Source: CAZDRB01 sp964507925 (lineage in GTDB: Bacteria > Patescibacteriota > Microgenomatia > UBA1400 > UBA12108). Taken from it: 64,000 nucleotides of DNA. The stretch is from positions 15,307 through 79,306 of the forward strand of contig CAZDRB010000001.1 of assembly GCA_964507925.1 (NCBI GenBank), given 5' to 3'. Shown piece after piece: positions 57,253 to 64,000 of the stretch. The notes below the pieces were generated by a model. That model had not been told where the DNA came from and ran no database searches. It was given only the letters and a program-made list of their open reading frames with translations. The translations under genes and the position numbers were made by a program. The first letter of the stretch is position 1. Each line of letters begins with the position of its first letter.

Positions 57253-58632
57253 ATGAAGTTAGCATTTGATCCGGGAGTGGTGGCGATTGTCAAAAAACTA
57301 GAAGAGGCGGGACACGAAGCTTGGATAGTTGGGGGGGCGGTGCGAGACCTGATTCTGGGAATTCCGGCTTACGACTGGGACGTAACCACCTCGGCAACAC
57401 CTGAGGAGATCCAGCCACTGTTTGAAGAGTCCTTTTATGATAATGAGTATGGGACAGTCAAGGTTGCGGGCAAGCATATCCGAACCCAGTTCGAGATCCC
57501 AGAGGATAAGATAGATGACGACGCGCTCTATGACATAACTACATACCGATCCGAATCTGGATATAGTGATAAAAGGAGGCCGGACAGCGTCGCCTGGGGC
57601 AAGAACATTGAGGAGGACCTAAAGCGCCGCGACTTTACGATCAATGCCCTCGCCCTTCGGCAAGCTCAGGGTAAACTAATCGAGATCTTTGACCCTTATG
57701 GTGGACAAGAGGATATTAAGAACAAAGTGATCCGGGCGGTTGGGGATCCAAGCGCGCGGTTTGAGGAAGATGCGCTCAGAATCATGAGGGCGATAAGACT
57801 CTCGGCTCAACTAGGATTTGTGATCGAGGAAAAGACGCTCCAAGCGCTCAAGGAAAAGATGCCAAACTTAAAGGAAATTTCTTGGGAGCGAATTGGGGCG
57901 GAGATGATGAAGCTAGTCGGATCGGAGCATGTAGCCGACGGAATATTATTAGCCGTAAACACGGGAATGATCGAGATTGTGATCCCCGAGCTACTGGCGA
58001 CAAAAGAAGTCAAGCAAGGTGGACATCATATTTATGACGTATTTACCCACTCGGTCGAGGCGTTAAGGGCATGCCCATCCCCTGACCCGGTTGTGAGACT
58101 TGCAACCCTTTTACACGATATTGATAAGCCTGTGGTTGCCAAGCAAGGTGGAGAACGAGGCGTCACTTTTTATAATCACGAGGTGTCAGGAGCAAGAACT
58201 GCCAAGCGGATTGCCGAGCGACTGAAGCTCTCAAAAAAAGATCAGGACCGCATATTTACCCTAGTCAGGTGGCATATGTTTGTGTACGAGCGCAAGATGA
58301 CCGACGCCTCGATCCGCCGGTTTATCAGGAGAGTAGGAAAAGAAAATATCGCCGACATGATGGCTCTTAGAATAGGCGACCGAGTGGGAGGTGGATCCAA
58401 GGCTACGAGCTGGAGACTGACTGAGTTACAGAAACGGATTGGCGAGCAGTTTTATGAGCCACTTTCATTGAAAGACATGAATATAAACGGCGCTGAGGTT
58501 ATGAAGATACTCGGGATCAAGCCAAGCAAAAAAGTGGGAGAGGTTCTCAACGCTTTGTTTGAGGAAATTATCGAAGATAGTTCAAAGAATACAAAAGAAT
58601 ATTTGGAAAAACGGGTGAAAGAATTGGCTTAG
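57253..58632 (+). CDS. cca: CCA-adding tRNA nucleotidyltransferase
   Basis: This 459-aa enzyme has the class II nucleotidyltransferase signature EAWIVGGAVRDLILGIPAYDW (split as GGAVRD and DWD Asp pair), GTVKVAGKHI, RRDFTINALAL and an HD domain (LLHDIDKP). It matures tRNA 3' ends, consistent with the CCA-less tRNA-Glu. A short insertion (RQAQGK, residues 136-141) stems from a 19-bp palindrome-like repeat at 57653-57671. TATAAT ends 6 nt before the ATG. Confidence 0.94.
   Translation: MKLAFDPGVVAIVKKLEEAGHEAWIVGGAVRDLILGIPAYDWDVTTSATPEEIQPLFEESFYDNEYGTVKVAGKHIRTQFEIPEDKIDDDALYDITTYRSESGYSDKRRPDSVAWGKNIEEDLKRRDFTINALALRQAQGKLIEIFDPYGGQEDIKNKVIRAVGDPSARFEEDALRIMRAIRLSAQLGFVIEEKTLQALKEKMPNLKEISWERIGAEMMKLVGSEHVADGILLAVNTGMIEIVIPELLATKEVKQGGHHIYDVFTHSVEALRACPSPDPVVRLATLLHDIDKPVVAKQGGERGVTFYNHEVSGARTAKRIAERLKLSKKDQDRIFTLVRWHMFVYERKMTDASIRRFIRRVGKENIADMMALRIGDRVGGGSKATSWRLTELQKRIGEQFYEPLSLKDMNINGAEVMKILGIKPSKKVGEVLNALFEEIIEDSSKNTKEYLEKRVKELA
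57653..57671 (+). repeat. Dispersed-repeat-like 19-mer inserted in frame in cca
   Basis: CCCTTCGGCAAGCTCAGGG has inverted CCCT/AGGG ends and encodes the foreign-looking LRQAQG peptide exactly between RDFTINALA and the KLIEIFDPYGG strand. Similar short repeats are known to sit in frame in genes of several bacterial groups. Confidence 0.5.
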
Positions 58633-58659
58633 ATTGATCTAGAATGATATAATTCTCGT

Positions 58660-58943
58660 GCCTTGGGTAGGCTAGATGATCGCTCCGACGTAAAGTCGGA
58701 GAGGAAAGTCCAGACAGCAGTGTGCAGGGTGTCTCGACGTAAAGTCGGGAACGGGTAACCGCTAGTTAGAGCAACAGAGACTACGACTCACCCGCAAGGG
58801 AAGAGAGTGAAAAGGGCAATCCTCCCCGCTGCAACCGACGAATAGGCCGACAAAGACTGACGCACACCAGAGGCCTGAAGCTTGCGGGCATAGATAAATG
58901 ATCATCTGCAAAACAGAATCTGGCTTATGCCTACCCAAGGCGC
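58660..58943 (+). ncRNA. rnpB: RNase P RNA (type A-like)
   Basis: This is the catalytic RNA that trims tRNA 5' leaders. Diagnostic segments are GAGGAAAGTCCAGACAGCAG (P4 5' region and CR-I), GGGTAACCGC, and the 3' core ACAGAATCTGGCTTAT. The ends pair perfectly: GCCTTGGGTAGGC (58661-58673) with GCCTACCCAAGGC (58929-58941). TATAAT at 58648-58653 is the promoter. The secF stop codon (minus strand) lies inside its last 13 nt. Confidence 0.95.
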
Positions 58944-59815
58944 TTAGAAAAAAATCTATCCCAGACTAGAAGAAGTGGTGCGGCGGTAAAGGTCGAGGAA
59001 TAGGTCCCGGAGACAGCCCCGACAAGGAGTGCCAAGATAAACCACTTGGTGGAGTCGCCTCCCAAGAGATACATCGAAAGAAGCATAAAGATAATCGTGA
59101 GCGAGTTGTTTAGACTTCTACCCATGGTCTCAACAACCGCACGGTTAACGATTTCTTTGAAATCTAGATATCCATGTTTTTTTCCTAGTTCACGAATGCG
59201 GTCGTAAACCACGATCGTGTCGTGAACCGAAAAACTAAGAGTTGTGAGGAGGGCTGTGACAAAAAGGGTATCTACCTCAACTCCCAAAAAATGACCAAGA
59301 AGGCTAAAGACACCGGTTAGAACAAGAGTGTCGTGGAGCATAGCCAAAACTGCTGAAACCCCAAACTTGACGCTTTTAAAGCGAGTCGCGACGTACGGAA
59401 GAATTAGAAATGTGGCGAGGATGATTGCAGTCAGCGTTTTTTTGACTAGCTCTTCGCCAAGAGCGGGACCGATTGTCTCAAACTGTAGCTCGGTCAAAGG
59501 ACTTTGAGCTCTTACTGCCCGAACTAGGTCCTGGTATTCTTCGCGGCTAATTGGCTCGGTCGAGATGAGTAGCGAACCACCTTGTTGTGTCACTTCGCGG
59601 ATCAAGATATTCTCAGATTGGGCGATACTTCGTAACTGAGTTTCTTCTATCTCACTTTGCCAGGTGATATTCGAGCCACCGGTAAAATCGATTGCTAGCT
59701 TGAGGCCATAGTTTGTGAGTGAATAAACGCCGGGAATAATTACAAAAAGTGAGATCAAAAAATATACCTTCCAGTATTTCATTGGATTGAGTAGTCGTAG
59801 TTTATTTTTTGACAT
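58931..59815 (-). CDS. secF: Protein translocase subunit SecF
   Basis: This 294-aa membrane protein partners SecD in proton-driven protein export. It has an N-terminal helix, an extracellular domain starting at KLAIDFTGGSNI, and the conserved VHDTIVVYDRIRE with five helices. It overlaps secD by 14 nt, so the two are co-translated. The 3' end overlaps RNase P RNA on the opposite strand. The secA gene at the left end completes part of the Sec system. Confidence 0.95.
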   Translation of the reverse strand: MSKNKLRLLNPMKYWKVYFLISLFVIIPGVYSLTNYGLKLAIDFTGGSNITWQSEIEETQLRSIAQSENILIREVTQQGGSLLISTEPISREEYQDLVRAVRAQSPLTELQFETIGPALGEELVKKTLTAIILATFLILPYVATRFKSVKFGVSAVLAMLHDTLVLTGVFSLLGHFLGVEVDTLFVTALLTTLSFSVHDTIVVYDRIRELGKKHGYLDFKEIVNRAVVETMGRSLNNSLTIIFMLLSMYLLGGDSTKWFILALLVGAVSGTYSSTFTAAPLLLVWDRFFSKRLG

Positions 59816-61124
59816 AAAAACTCCTGAGTAAGTTGCGAGTCACAAAGACACCAGTAAAGAGGGCAACTACTATTCCGATAAAGAGGGTAAGCGCAAACCC
59901 TCTGACTAGGCCCGAGCTGTTGAGAAATGTCCAGTCAAAGGGATTAAAGAGAACAAAGGTTGTGATCAAGGTTGCGATGTTCGCGTCCTTGATTGCATCC
60001 CAAGCGCGGCCAAATCCGAGCTCCATACTCCGACTCCAGCTATTACCTTTTCGAATCTCTTCCTTCATTCTTTCAAAAATCAAGATATTGGCGTCTACCG
60101 CCATGCCGATTGAGAGGATAAACCCAGCTAGACCAGGCAAGGTAATAGTAATCGGAATTAGCTTGTAGACAGCAAGAGTCAAGAGACCGTAGATAACAAG
60201 GCCGATATTTGCGATTACGCCGAGGGCACCGTAGTTGAGGATCATAAAAAGTGCGACGAGGAGAAGCCCTATCCCCCCAGCTTTTAGGCTAAGCGCAATA
60301 CTTTCTTGACCCAGAGTCGGGGCGATGTTTTGCTGTTTGATAATCTGGATTGGAACAGGAATCGCGCCGGCGTTTAGAGTGATTGCCATGTTTTTGGCTT
60401 CGTCGAGCGTGTACTCGCCGCTGATGACTGCAACTCCATCTAGTATGGCCTGTTGGACAGTTGGAGCGGAGAGCGGGAAACCATCAAGAAAGATCGCGAG
60501 AGGTTTGCCGACGTTTCTTGAGGTGACGTCGCCAAATTTAACCCTACCTTCCTCAGTAAATTCGAGGCTGATTTCTGGCTTTCCTGTTTGATCGTTAAAG
60601 ACAACGCTCGCTTTTTTGAGATCCTTGCCAGTGAGTTCAGTTACAACAAAATCAGCATAGGTTGCGGAAGTGGTTGCCTCGGGAAGCTCACGAAAATCTA
60701 GAAGGGCTGTTTGACCGATGAGATTAAGAGCCTCATCTGGGTCGTCTACACCAGGGAGGGCCACGAGAATACGAGAGCTATCCGCTGAAACTGCAGTTTT
60801 GATTGTAGGCTCGGCAACCCCGTAAAGATCGACTCTGCGGGCAATTATTTCTCTCGCTGATTCGAGCGCATCGCCCTGATCTTCTGGGGCAATTGCGGAC
60901 ATATCAGCCTCGAGCGTAACCTCAGTGCCACCTTGCAGATCAAGACCGAGTTTGATCCTGAGGTCGCGCTCAAATGAGCCTAACTTAATCTCAGGACTTG
61001 AGATCACAAAGGAAACATCGCGACCGAAGAGAGATAATTGGACGGGATAGTTTTTGGGAGCATTGATTATGAGCGAGAACGCGGTGAGGAGCGAGATAAA
61101 GAAGAGATTTTGCTTGAGTCGCAT
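59802..61124 (-). CDS. secD: Protein translocase subunit SecD
   Basis: This 440-aa protein has an N-terminal helix and a periplasmic P1 domain opening with LGLDLQGGTEVTLEAD. The C-terminal RND membrane region includes SIGMAVDANILIFERMKEEIR, the family's helix 4 motif with the key Asp. Length is typical. It starts 8 nt after an AbrB-like gene and overlaps secF at its 3' end, forming an abrB-secD-secF run headed by the HTH gene. Confidence 0.95.
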   Translation of the reverse strand: MRLKQNLFFISLLTAFSLIINAPKNYPVQLSLFGRDVSFVISSPEIKLGSFERDLRIKLGLDLQGGTEVTLEADMSAIAPEDQGDALESAREIIARRVDLYGVAEPTIKTAVSADSSRILVALPGVDDPDEALNLIGQTALLDFRELPEATTSATYADFVVTELTGKDLKKASVVFNDQTGKPEISLEFTEEGRVKFGDVTSRNVGKPLAIFLDGFPLSAPTVQQAILDGVAVISGEYTLDEAKNMAITLNAGAIPVPIQIIKQQNIAPTLGQESIALSLKAGGIGLLLVALFMILNYGALGVIANIGLVIYGLLTLAVYKLIPITITLPGLAGFILSIGMAVDANILIFERMKEEIRKGNSWSRSMELGFGRAWDAIKDANIATLITTFVLFNPFDWTFLNSSGLVRGFALTLFIGIVVALFTGVFVTRNLLRSFYVKK

Positions 61125-61132
61125 AGAGAGCT

Positions 61133-61312
61133 TTATTTTACATCAAGCTTAAGCTGTTTTGTGGAGACAAATCTGGCGGAGAGCACCTCCAACTCTGGAT
61201 CGTAGTTGAGACTCACTTCGTCCCCCTCCTCTAGACTTAGCGCTTTGATGACTGCACTTGGAATAATGATGCCTTTCGAATTGCCAATTTTGGTGATCTT
61301 GGTAGAGCTCAC
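61133..61312 (-). CDS. SpoVT-AbrB-domain protein (59 aa)
   Basis: The GTG-started protein begins SSTKITKIGNSKGIIIPSAV and continues IKALSLEEGDEVSLNYD, the full swapped-hairpin AbrB/MazE-like DNA-binding fold. It has a short tail ending KLDVK. The GTG overlaps the upstream HTH gene stop (GTGA), so the pair are co-translated and may form a regulator/antitoxin pair. It may bind its own promoter. Confidence 0.8.
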   Translation of the reverse strand: MSSTKITKIGNSKGIIIPSAVIKALSLEEGDEVSLNYDPELEVLSARFVSTKQLKLDVK

Positions 61313-61890
61313 GCGACAAGTTCCTCTTCGTCCCCGACTATCATGACTCTTGAGGCTTCGAGAATTCGCCCAATAAAGGGATCGTTGTGAGTTTTGCGAT
61401 AGCTAAGTTCGGCTTCTGTCATAACAGTGTAGTTAATTTCTCGCCCGAGTTTGGCTTCTTGTTCCTTAATCAGTTCGGTAAGTTGAGGCATAATGATCTC
61501 GCCAACCAAGAGAAGGTCAACTGTGTCCTTGGCGCGAGGCATGTGTCTCACAAAACGTCCTGAGATCATAACAAACTTGATTTTGCCAAGCTTGGGCGAA
61601 GCCTTAGTTAGTGCAAGCCCAAGTCCAGTGGTCTTGCCAATCATGCTTATTAGCTCTTTGTGAAAGAGGTAGTTGCGGTTAAAGGAGTAGTAGAGGCGGT
61701 TGCCGCGCTTTTCGTCTTTGACCATGCCAGCTGCCTGCATATGAATAAGTTCTCTTCTAACCGCGTTGATTTCCTCCCCGATTTTCCGGGTGAGCTCGCG
61801 GATGTAGTACATCTCCTGGGGGTTCTGCAAAAAAACCTCAAGAAGTTTGACGCGTACTTTGGAGATAATAAAATCCTGGAGACTGGCCAT
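61309..61890 (-). CDS. HTH protein with nucleotidyltransferase-like domain
   Basis: This 193-aa protein has an N-terminal winged helix (KVRVKLLEVFLQNPQEMYYI, then RELTRKIGEEINAVRRELIH). A C-terminal region with FVMISGRFVRHMPRAKDTVD, then LLLVGE, resembles a degenerate minimal nucleotidyltransferase (MNT) domain: the GS and DxD residues are altered. Such proteins occur beside AbrB-like genes in TA-like pairs. The start MASLQDFI lies 6 nt after TACACT. Two TGTACA repeats lie near its -10. Confidence 0.75.
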   Translation of the reverse strand: MASLQDFIISKVRVKLLEVFLQNPQEMYYIRELTRKIGEEINAVRRELIHMQAAGMVKDEKRGNRLYYSFNRNYLFHKELISMIGKTTGLGLALTKASPKLGKIKFVMISGRFVRHMPRAKDTVDLLLVGEIIMPQLTELIKEQEAKLGREINYTVMTEAELSYRKTHNDPFIGRILEASRVMIVGDEEELVA

Positions 61891-61941
61891 GATTATAGTG
61901 TACAACAAAACTACTCGAACACAATAGGTGTACAAATAGTC

Positions 61942-63150
61942 TTAATAGGTCACTGTGTTATCAAGCGGTAGAATACCAAAGACAATCTTGCCTCGATTAA
62001 AGGTGATCTCTTTGCCTTTGGAGTCGGTCCAGATGGTGCGAGCCTCTCGGTCTTTTTTGGACCAGTTGGCTTCGATTGCCTGACCGTCCTGGAAAATGAT
62101 GCCCTTGCCCGTACCGATGAGCTCGTAGAGCATATGCTTGAGCTCGCCAAGAGGTCCGATTTCTTTGGTATATTGAACGACAACTACCTTGGCGCTCAAG
62201 GTCGAGTCGTCATTGAGATCCTTGTGAGCTGCTCCTCCGTTTTCACGAGTGTAGATATTGTTGTCGCGATCATAGCTCCAGACCACGTTGAAGTCTTTGT
62301 AGTTTTCCCAGAATCCGTAGGAGATCTTGGAGGTAGCTCCCCGCTCGGAGAGAGCGAGATCATCTTTCCATTTCCAGGTTGTAAAACCAGTTTCCCAGTC
62401 TAGCTTGCCGTCTGGAGACTTGTTCGTCCAGCCACGGGTAGACATGGCATATTTCCAGAGTTTTTCGGTACTTGTGTACATGGTGTGCTCGGTCGCGACA
62501 GTGCGGCCGATGCGCTCGTAGTCACGCCAAAAGGTCGGAAAGCCAATTGAGAACTGGTTGAGATCGTTCCCCTTAGCTCCACCCCAACCGTATTGATTGA
62601 TTTGCTCAAGTGCCTGGACGCGTTTATCAGTAGTACAAGCCTTGGGGTCGCTTGAGCCACAGTTGGCGCCTCCTACGTGCGCGTAGAGAGGATAGTTGTA
62701 TTCGGAAGCTAGGTTAACAAAGTGAGTACGGGCACTCCTGACTGGTCCAAGAATTGTATCTCGTGCGGCAACTCCGCAATAAAAAACTGCACCAAAACGG
62801 GTAATACCTCCTTCGGCGACGGCTTCGTAGATGACGTCTGCGGAGTTCAAGCCTGACTGAGGTCGAGCGTCAACGGAGTTTTCGATCATGACAAAGAGAG
62901 GACGTCTAGATTCCCAGACTTTTTGCTCGGCCGTCGTGAACATCCCGCCGTTCACTGGACACTCGGAGTTTCTCGGAGCTGAGGGATCAATGTTGAGACC
63001 GCCACCAAGCGGAGGAGTTGCGACTGGAGAGAGATCTCCGCCTGATTCAGGAGAGTAGAGATAGGTAGTGAGAGCGTAGCTGGCACCGCCTGAGAGGGCG
63101 AAAGAGAGAAGGAAGATAATGATTGCCTTGACTACCAGTTGTTTGTGCAT
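61942..63150 (-). CDS. DUF3048 (YerB-like) exported protein
   Basis: This 402-aa protein has an N-terminal membrane helix (VVKAIIIFLLSFALSGGAS) and a DUF3048 region: PLFVMIENSVDARPQSGLN, VIYEAVAEGGITRFGAVF, GPVRSARTHFVNLASEY. A probable disulphide (ANCGSSDPKACTTD) fits export. Function is unknown; YerB-like proteins are lipoproteins linked to the envelope. It starts 3 nt after the DUF4446 gene stop, without an SD, so the two form an operon. Confidence 0.88.
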   Translation of the reverse strand: MHKQLVVKAIIIFLLSFALSGGASYALTTYLYSPESGGDLSPVATPPLGGGLNIDPSAPRNSECPVNGGMFTTAEQKVWESRRPLFVMIENSVDARPQSGLNSADVIYEAVAEGGITRFGAVFYCGVAARDTILGPVRSARTHFVNLASEYNYPLYAHVGGANCGSSDPKACTTDKRVQALEQINQYGWGGAKGNDLNQFSIGFPTFWRDYERIGRTVATEHTMYTSTEKLWKYAMSTRGWTNKSPDGKLDWETGFTTWKWKDDLALSERGATSKISYGFWENYKDFNVVWSYDRDNNIYTRENGGAAHKDLNDDSTLSAKVVVVQYTKEIGPLGELKHMLYELIGTGKGIIFQDGQAIEANWSKKDREARTIWTDSKGKEITFNRGKIVFGILPLDNTVTY

Positions 63151-63153
63151 AAG

Positions 63154-63624
63154 TTATTTGCCCTTTCGATTAATAAGCTGCTGTTCTTCTTTGGATAAGG
63201 GGTGGTCTATTCCATCCCCACCTTTTATTGATTTTACATAAAACCTTGTATTTTCTCTACTATGAAGTGAGGTGATCACAACACCATCACTGTTCCCATC
63301 AAGTAGCGCCAGGATAAAGCTCTGATCTCCGCCTGTGTCACCGAAAGGATTAAAGCGCTTGAGAACGACTCTCTGAACGTGTAAAAGGCTCTCGTTTTTG
63401 AGCTTGAGGAGGCCTTTTTTGAGGGAGTCAGTGCGATGCTCGTGTTCGGCGAGAGTTTTTTGGATTCCCTCAAGAACGTTGTGAAGGGTTTTTTGGTCGA
63501 TATTCTTGGTTAGCGAGTTGTAGTGCCGACTTAATCTGCCGAGCCAAAACATGAGAATAAGATTGAGAATCAGTGAGAGACCAGTGAGTGCGGCGAGGAT
63601 AAGCGTTTCTTGAGATAAGACCAT
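63154..63624 (-). CDS. DUF4446 membrane protein
   Basis: This 156-aa protein has an N-terminal helix (LILAALTGLSLILNLILMFW), a coiled coil and the DUF4446 core VVLKRFNPFGDTGGDQSFIL, then ALLDGNSDGVVITSLHSREN. It is widely found in Firmicutes and Patescibacteria, function unknown. The start MVLSQETL lies 6 nt after TATCAT in an extended -10 context, so it heads the operon. A longer upstream frame is rejected. Confidence 0.9.
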   Translation of the reverse strand: MVLSQETLILAALTGLSLILNLILMFWLGRLSRHYNSLTKNIDQKTLHNVLEGIQKTLAEHEHRTDSLKKGLLKLKNESLLHVQRVVLKRFNPFGDTGGDQSFILALLDGNSDGVVITSLHSRENTRFYVKSIKGGDGIDHPLSKEEQQLINRKGK

Positions 63625-63676
63625 GAAGATATGATAGCAGATAGTTTCGTAAGTGGTAATAATGTATATTAAAACC

Positions 63677-64000
63677 ATGGCTATTGTAAGTTATGATCAT
63701 CATGGACTGACCGAGGCGGTCTCGAGTTCAGTTAAGGTTTCGGCGATTATAAAGGTATTATCTTTGTTTGGGTTTGCCGTGGTCATTGGCGTGTTTTTGA
63801 TCTTGAGAGGAGCCTTTGGCTCCCGAGTAAATCAGGTTACGGTATCCGACTCGTTTGGCCGCCTTGAGTACAAAGTACCCTACAAAAACACGCTTTATGA
63901 GAGCTTTGGGTTTGTGCAAGATCCAAGAGTCACGCTTCCCTTAAAAACTGTGTCTGGGTTTGTGAACACGACATTTCTTTTGGATTCTGGGGCGGTAGTC
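63677..64000 (+). CDS. Membrane-anchored retropepsin-like protein (3' end outside window)
   Basis: The first 108 codons of this gene lie in the window. The sequence has one membrane helix (VLSLFGFAVVIGVFLILRGA) and an exported part ending TTFLLDSGAVV. That motif matches the hhhDSGA active site of aspartic proteases of the retropepsin type, preceded by a VTLPLKTVSGF strand. One-domain proteases of this kind act as dimers. TATATT ends 6 nt before the ATG. The call rests on one motif, because the rest of the gene is missing. Confidence 0.6.
   Translation, partial: MAIVSYDHHGLTEAVSSSVKVSAIIKVLSLFGFAVVIGVFLILRGAFGSRVNQVTVSDSFGRLEYKVPYKNTLYESFGFVQDPRVTLPLKTVSGFVNTTFLLDSGAVV

Noticed and set aside
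1..64000. CRISPR array
   Set aside because: No set of regularly spaced identical repeats is seen anywhere, and no cas-like gene is present.

Overview
The window looks like a chromosomal segment of a Patescibacteria (CPR) bacterium of moderate GC. This is inferred from gene content: an archaeal-type AspRS, a compact 415-residue ProRS, a YerC/TrpR-like regulator, DUF4446, DUF3048, an SpoVT-AbrB protein and a solitary RRM protein, all in very short intergenic spaces. No rRNA or ribosomal protein gene is present, so the placement is not proven. Transcription starts are distinctive. More than two dozen first-of-operon genes have a -10 hexamer ending exactly 6 nt before the start codon and no Shine-Dalgarno sequence, which implies leaderless mRNAs. 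Genes inside operons use ATGA/GTGA overlaps or real SD sequences. LAYOUT. 1-9.6 kb: secA (partial); a serine operon (phosphatase-like PGM, serS, HAD) behind a compact T-box with specifier UCC; a NUDIX/HD/VOC operon with a TrpR-like regulator and two matching 24-bp dyads; NIF3-like, lysS, greA. 9.6-13.1 kb: methyltransferase, an NqrB/RnfD-like membrane domain fused to a flavin reductase, a cupredoxin, ung. 13.1-21.4 kb: an accessory island with orphan genes, two paralogous 35-aa proteins, a divergent HEPN-motif protein and PD-(D/E)XK-type protein, a DUF5681 protein, an XRE regulator and a large serine recombinase whose 3' end runs into tRNA-Glu(CTC). 21.4-29.3 kb: msrB-msrA, dipZ and thioredoxin, a Na/Ca exchanger, lon with a CIRCE element, a SAM hydroxide adenosyltransferase. 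29.3-39.2 kb: metal handling, with a Zur regulator and ZIP transporter under a perfect 7-1-7 box, a His-rich secreted protein, a Ca-type P-ATPase, and a copper operon (ArsR-YHS, CopA, SafE-cupredoxin, HMA chaperone). 39.2-45.9 kb: NUDIX, S51 peptidase, mscL, RRM protein, hpt, MFS, GIY-YIG, triple zinc ribbon, bcp, an HD gene broken by an in-frame stop, tRNA-Gln(CTG), MazG-like, HD. 45.9-48.8 kb: a proline operon (ornithine cyclodeaminase, CsaA-like, proS) behind a second compact T-box with specifier CCC. 48.8-64 kb: glmS, gltX, aspS, dacA, recJ, cca, RNase P RNA, secDF, AbrB-like, HTH-nucleotidyltransferase-like, DUF3048, DUF4446 and a partial retropepsin-like gene. The most notable system is the pair of T-boxes. 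In both, the specifier sits in a 7-nt terminal loop, and both the specifier and the discriminator-pairing base change as expected between Ser and Pro.
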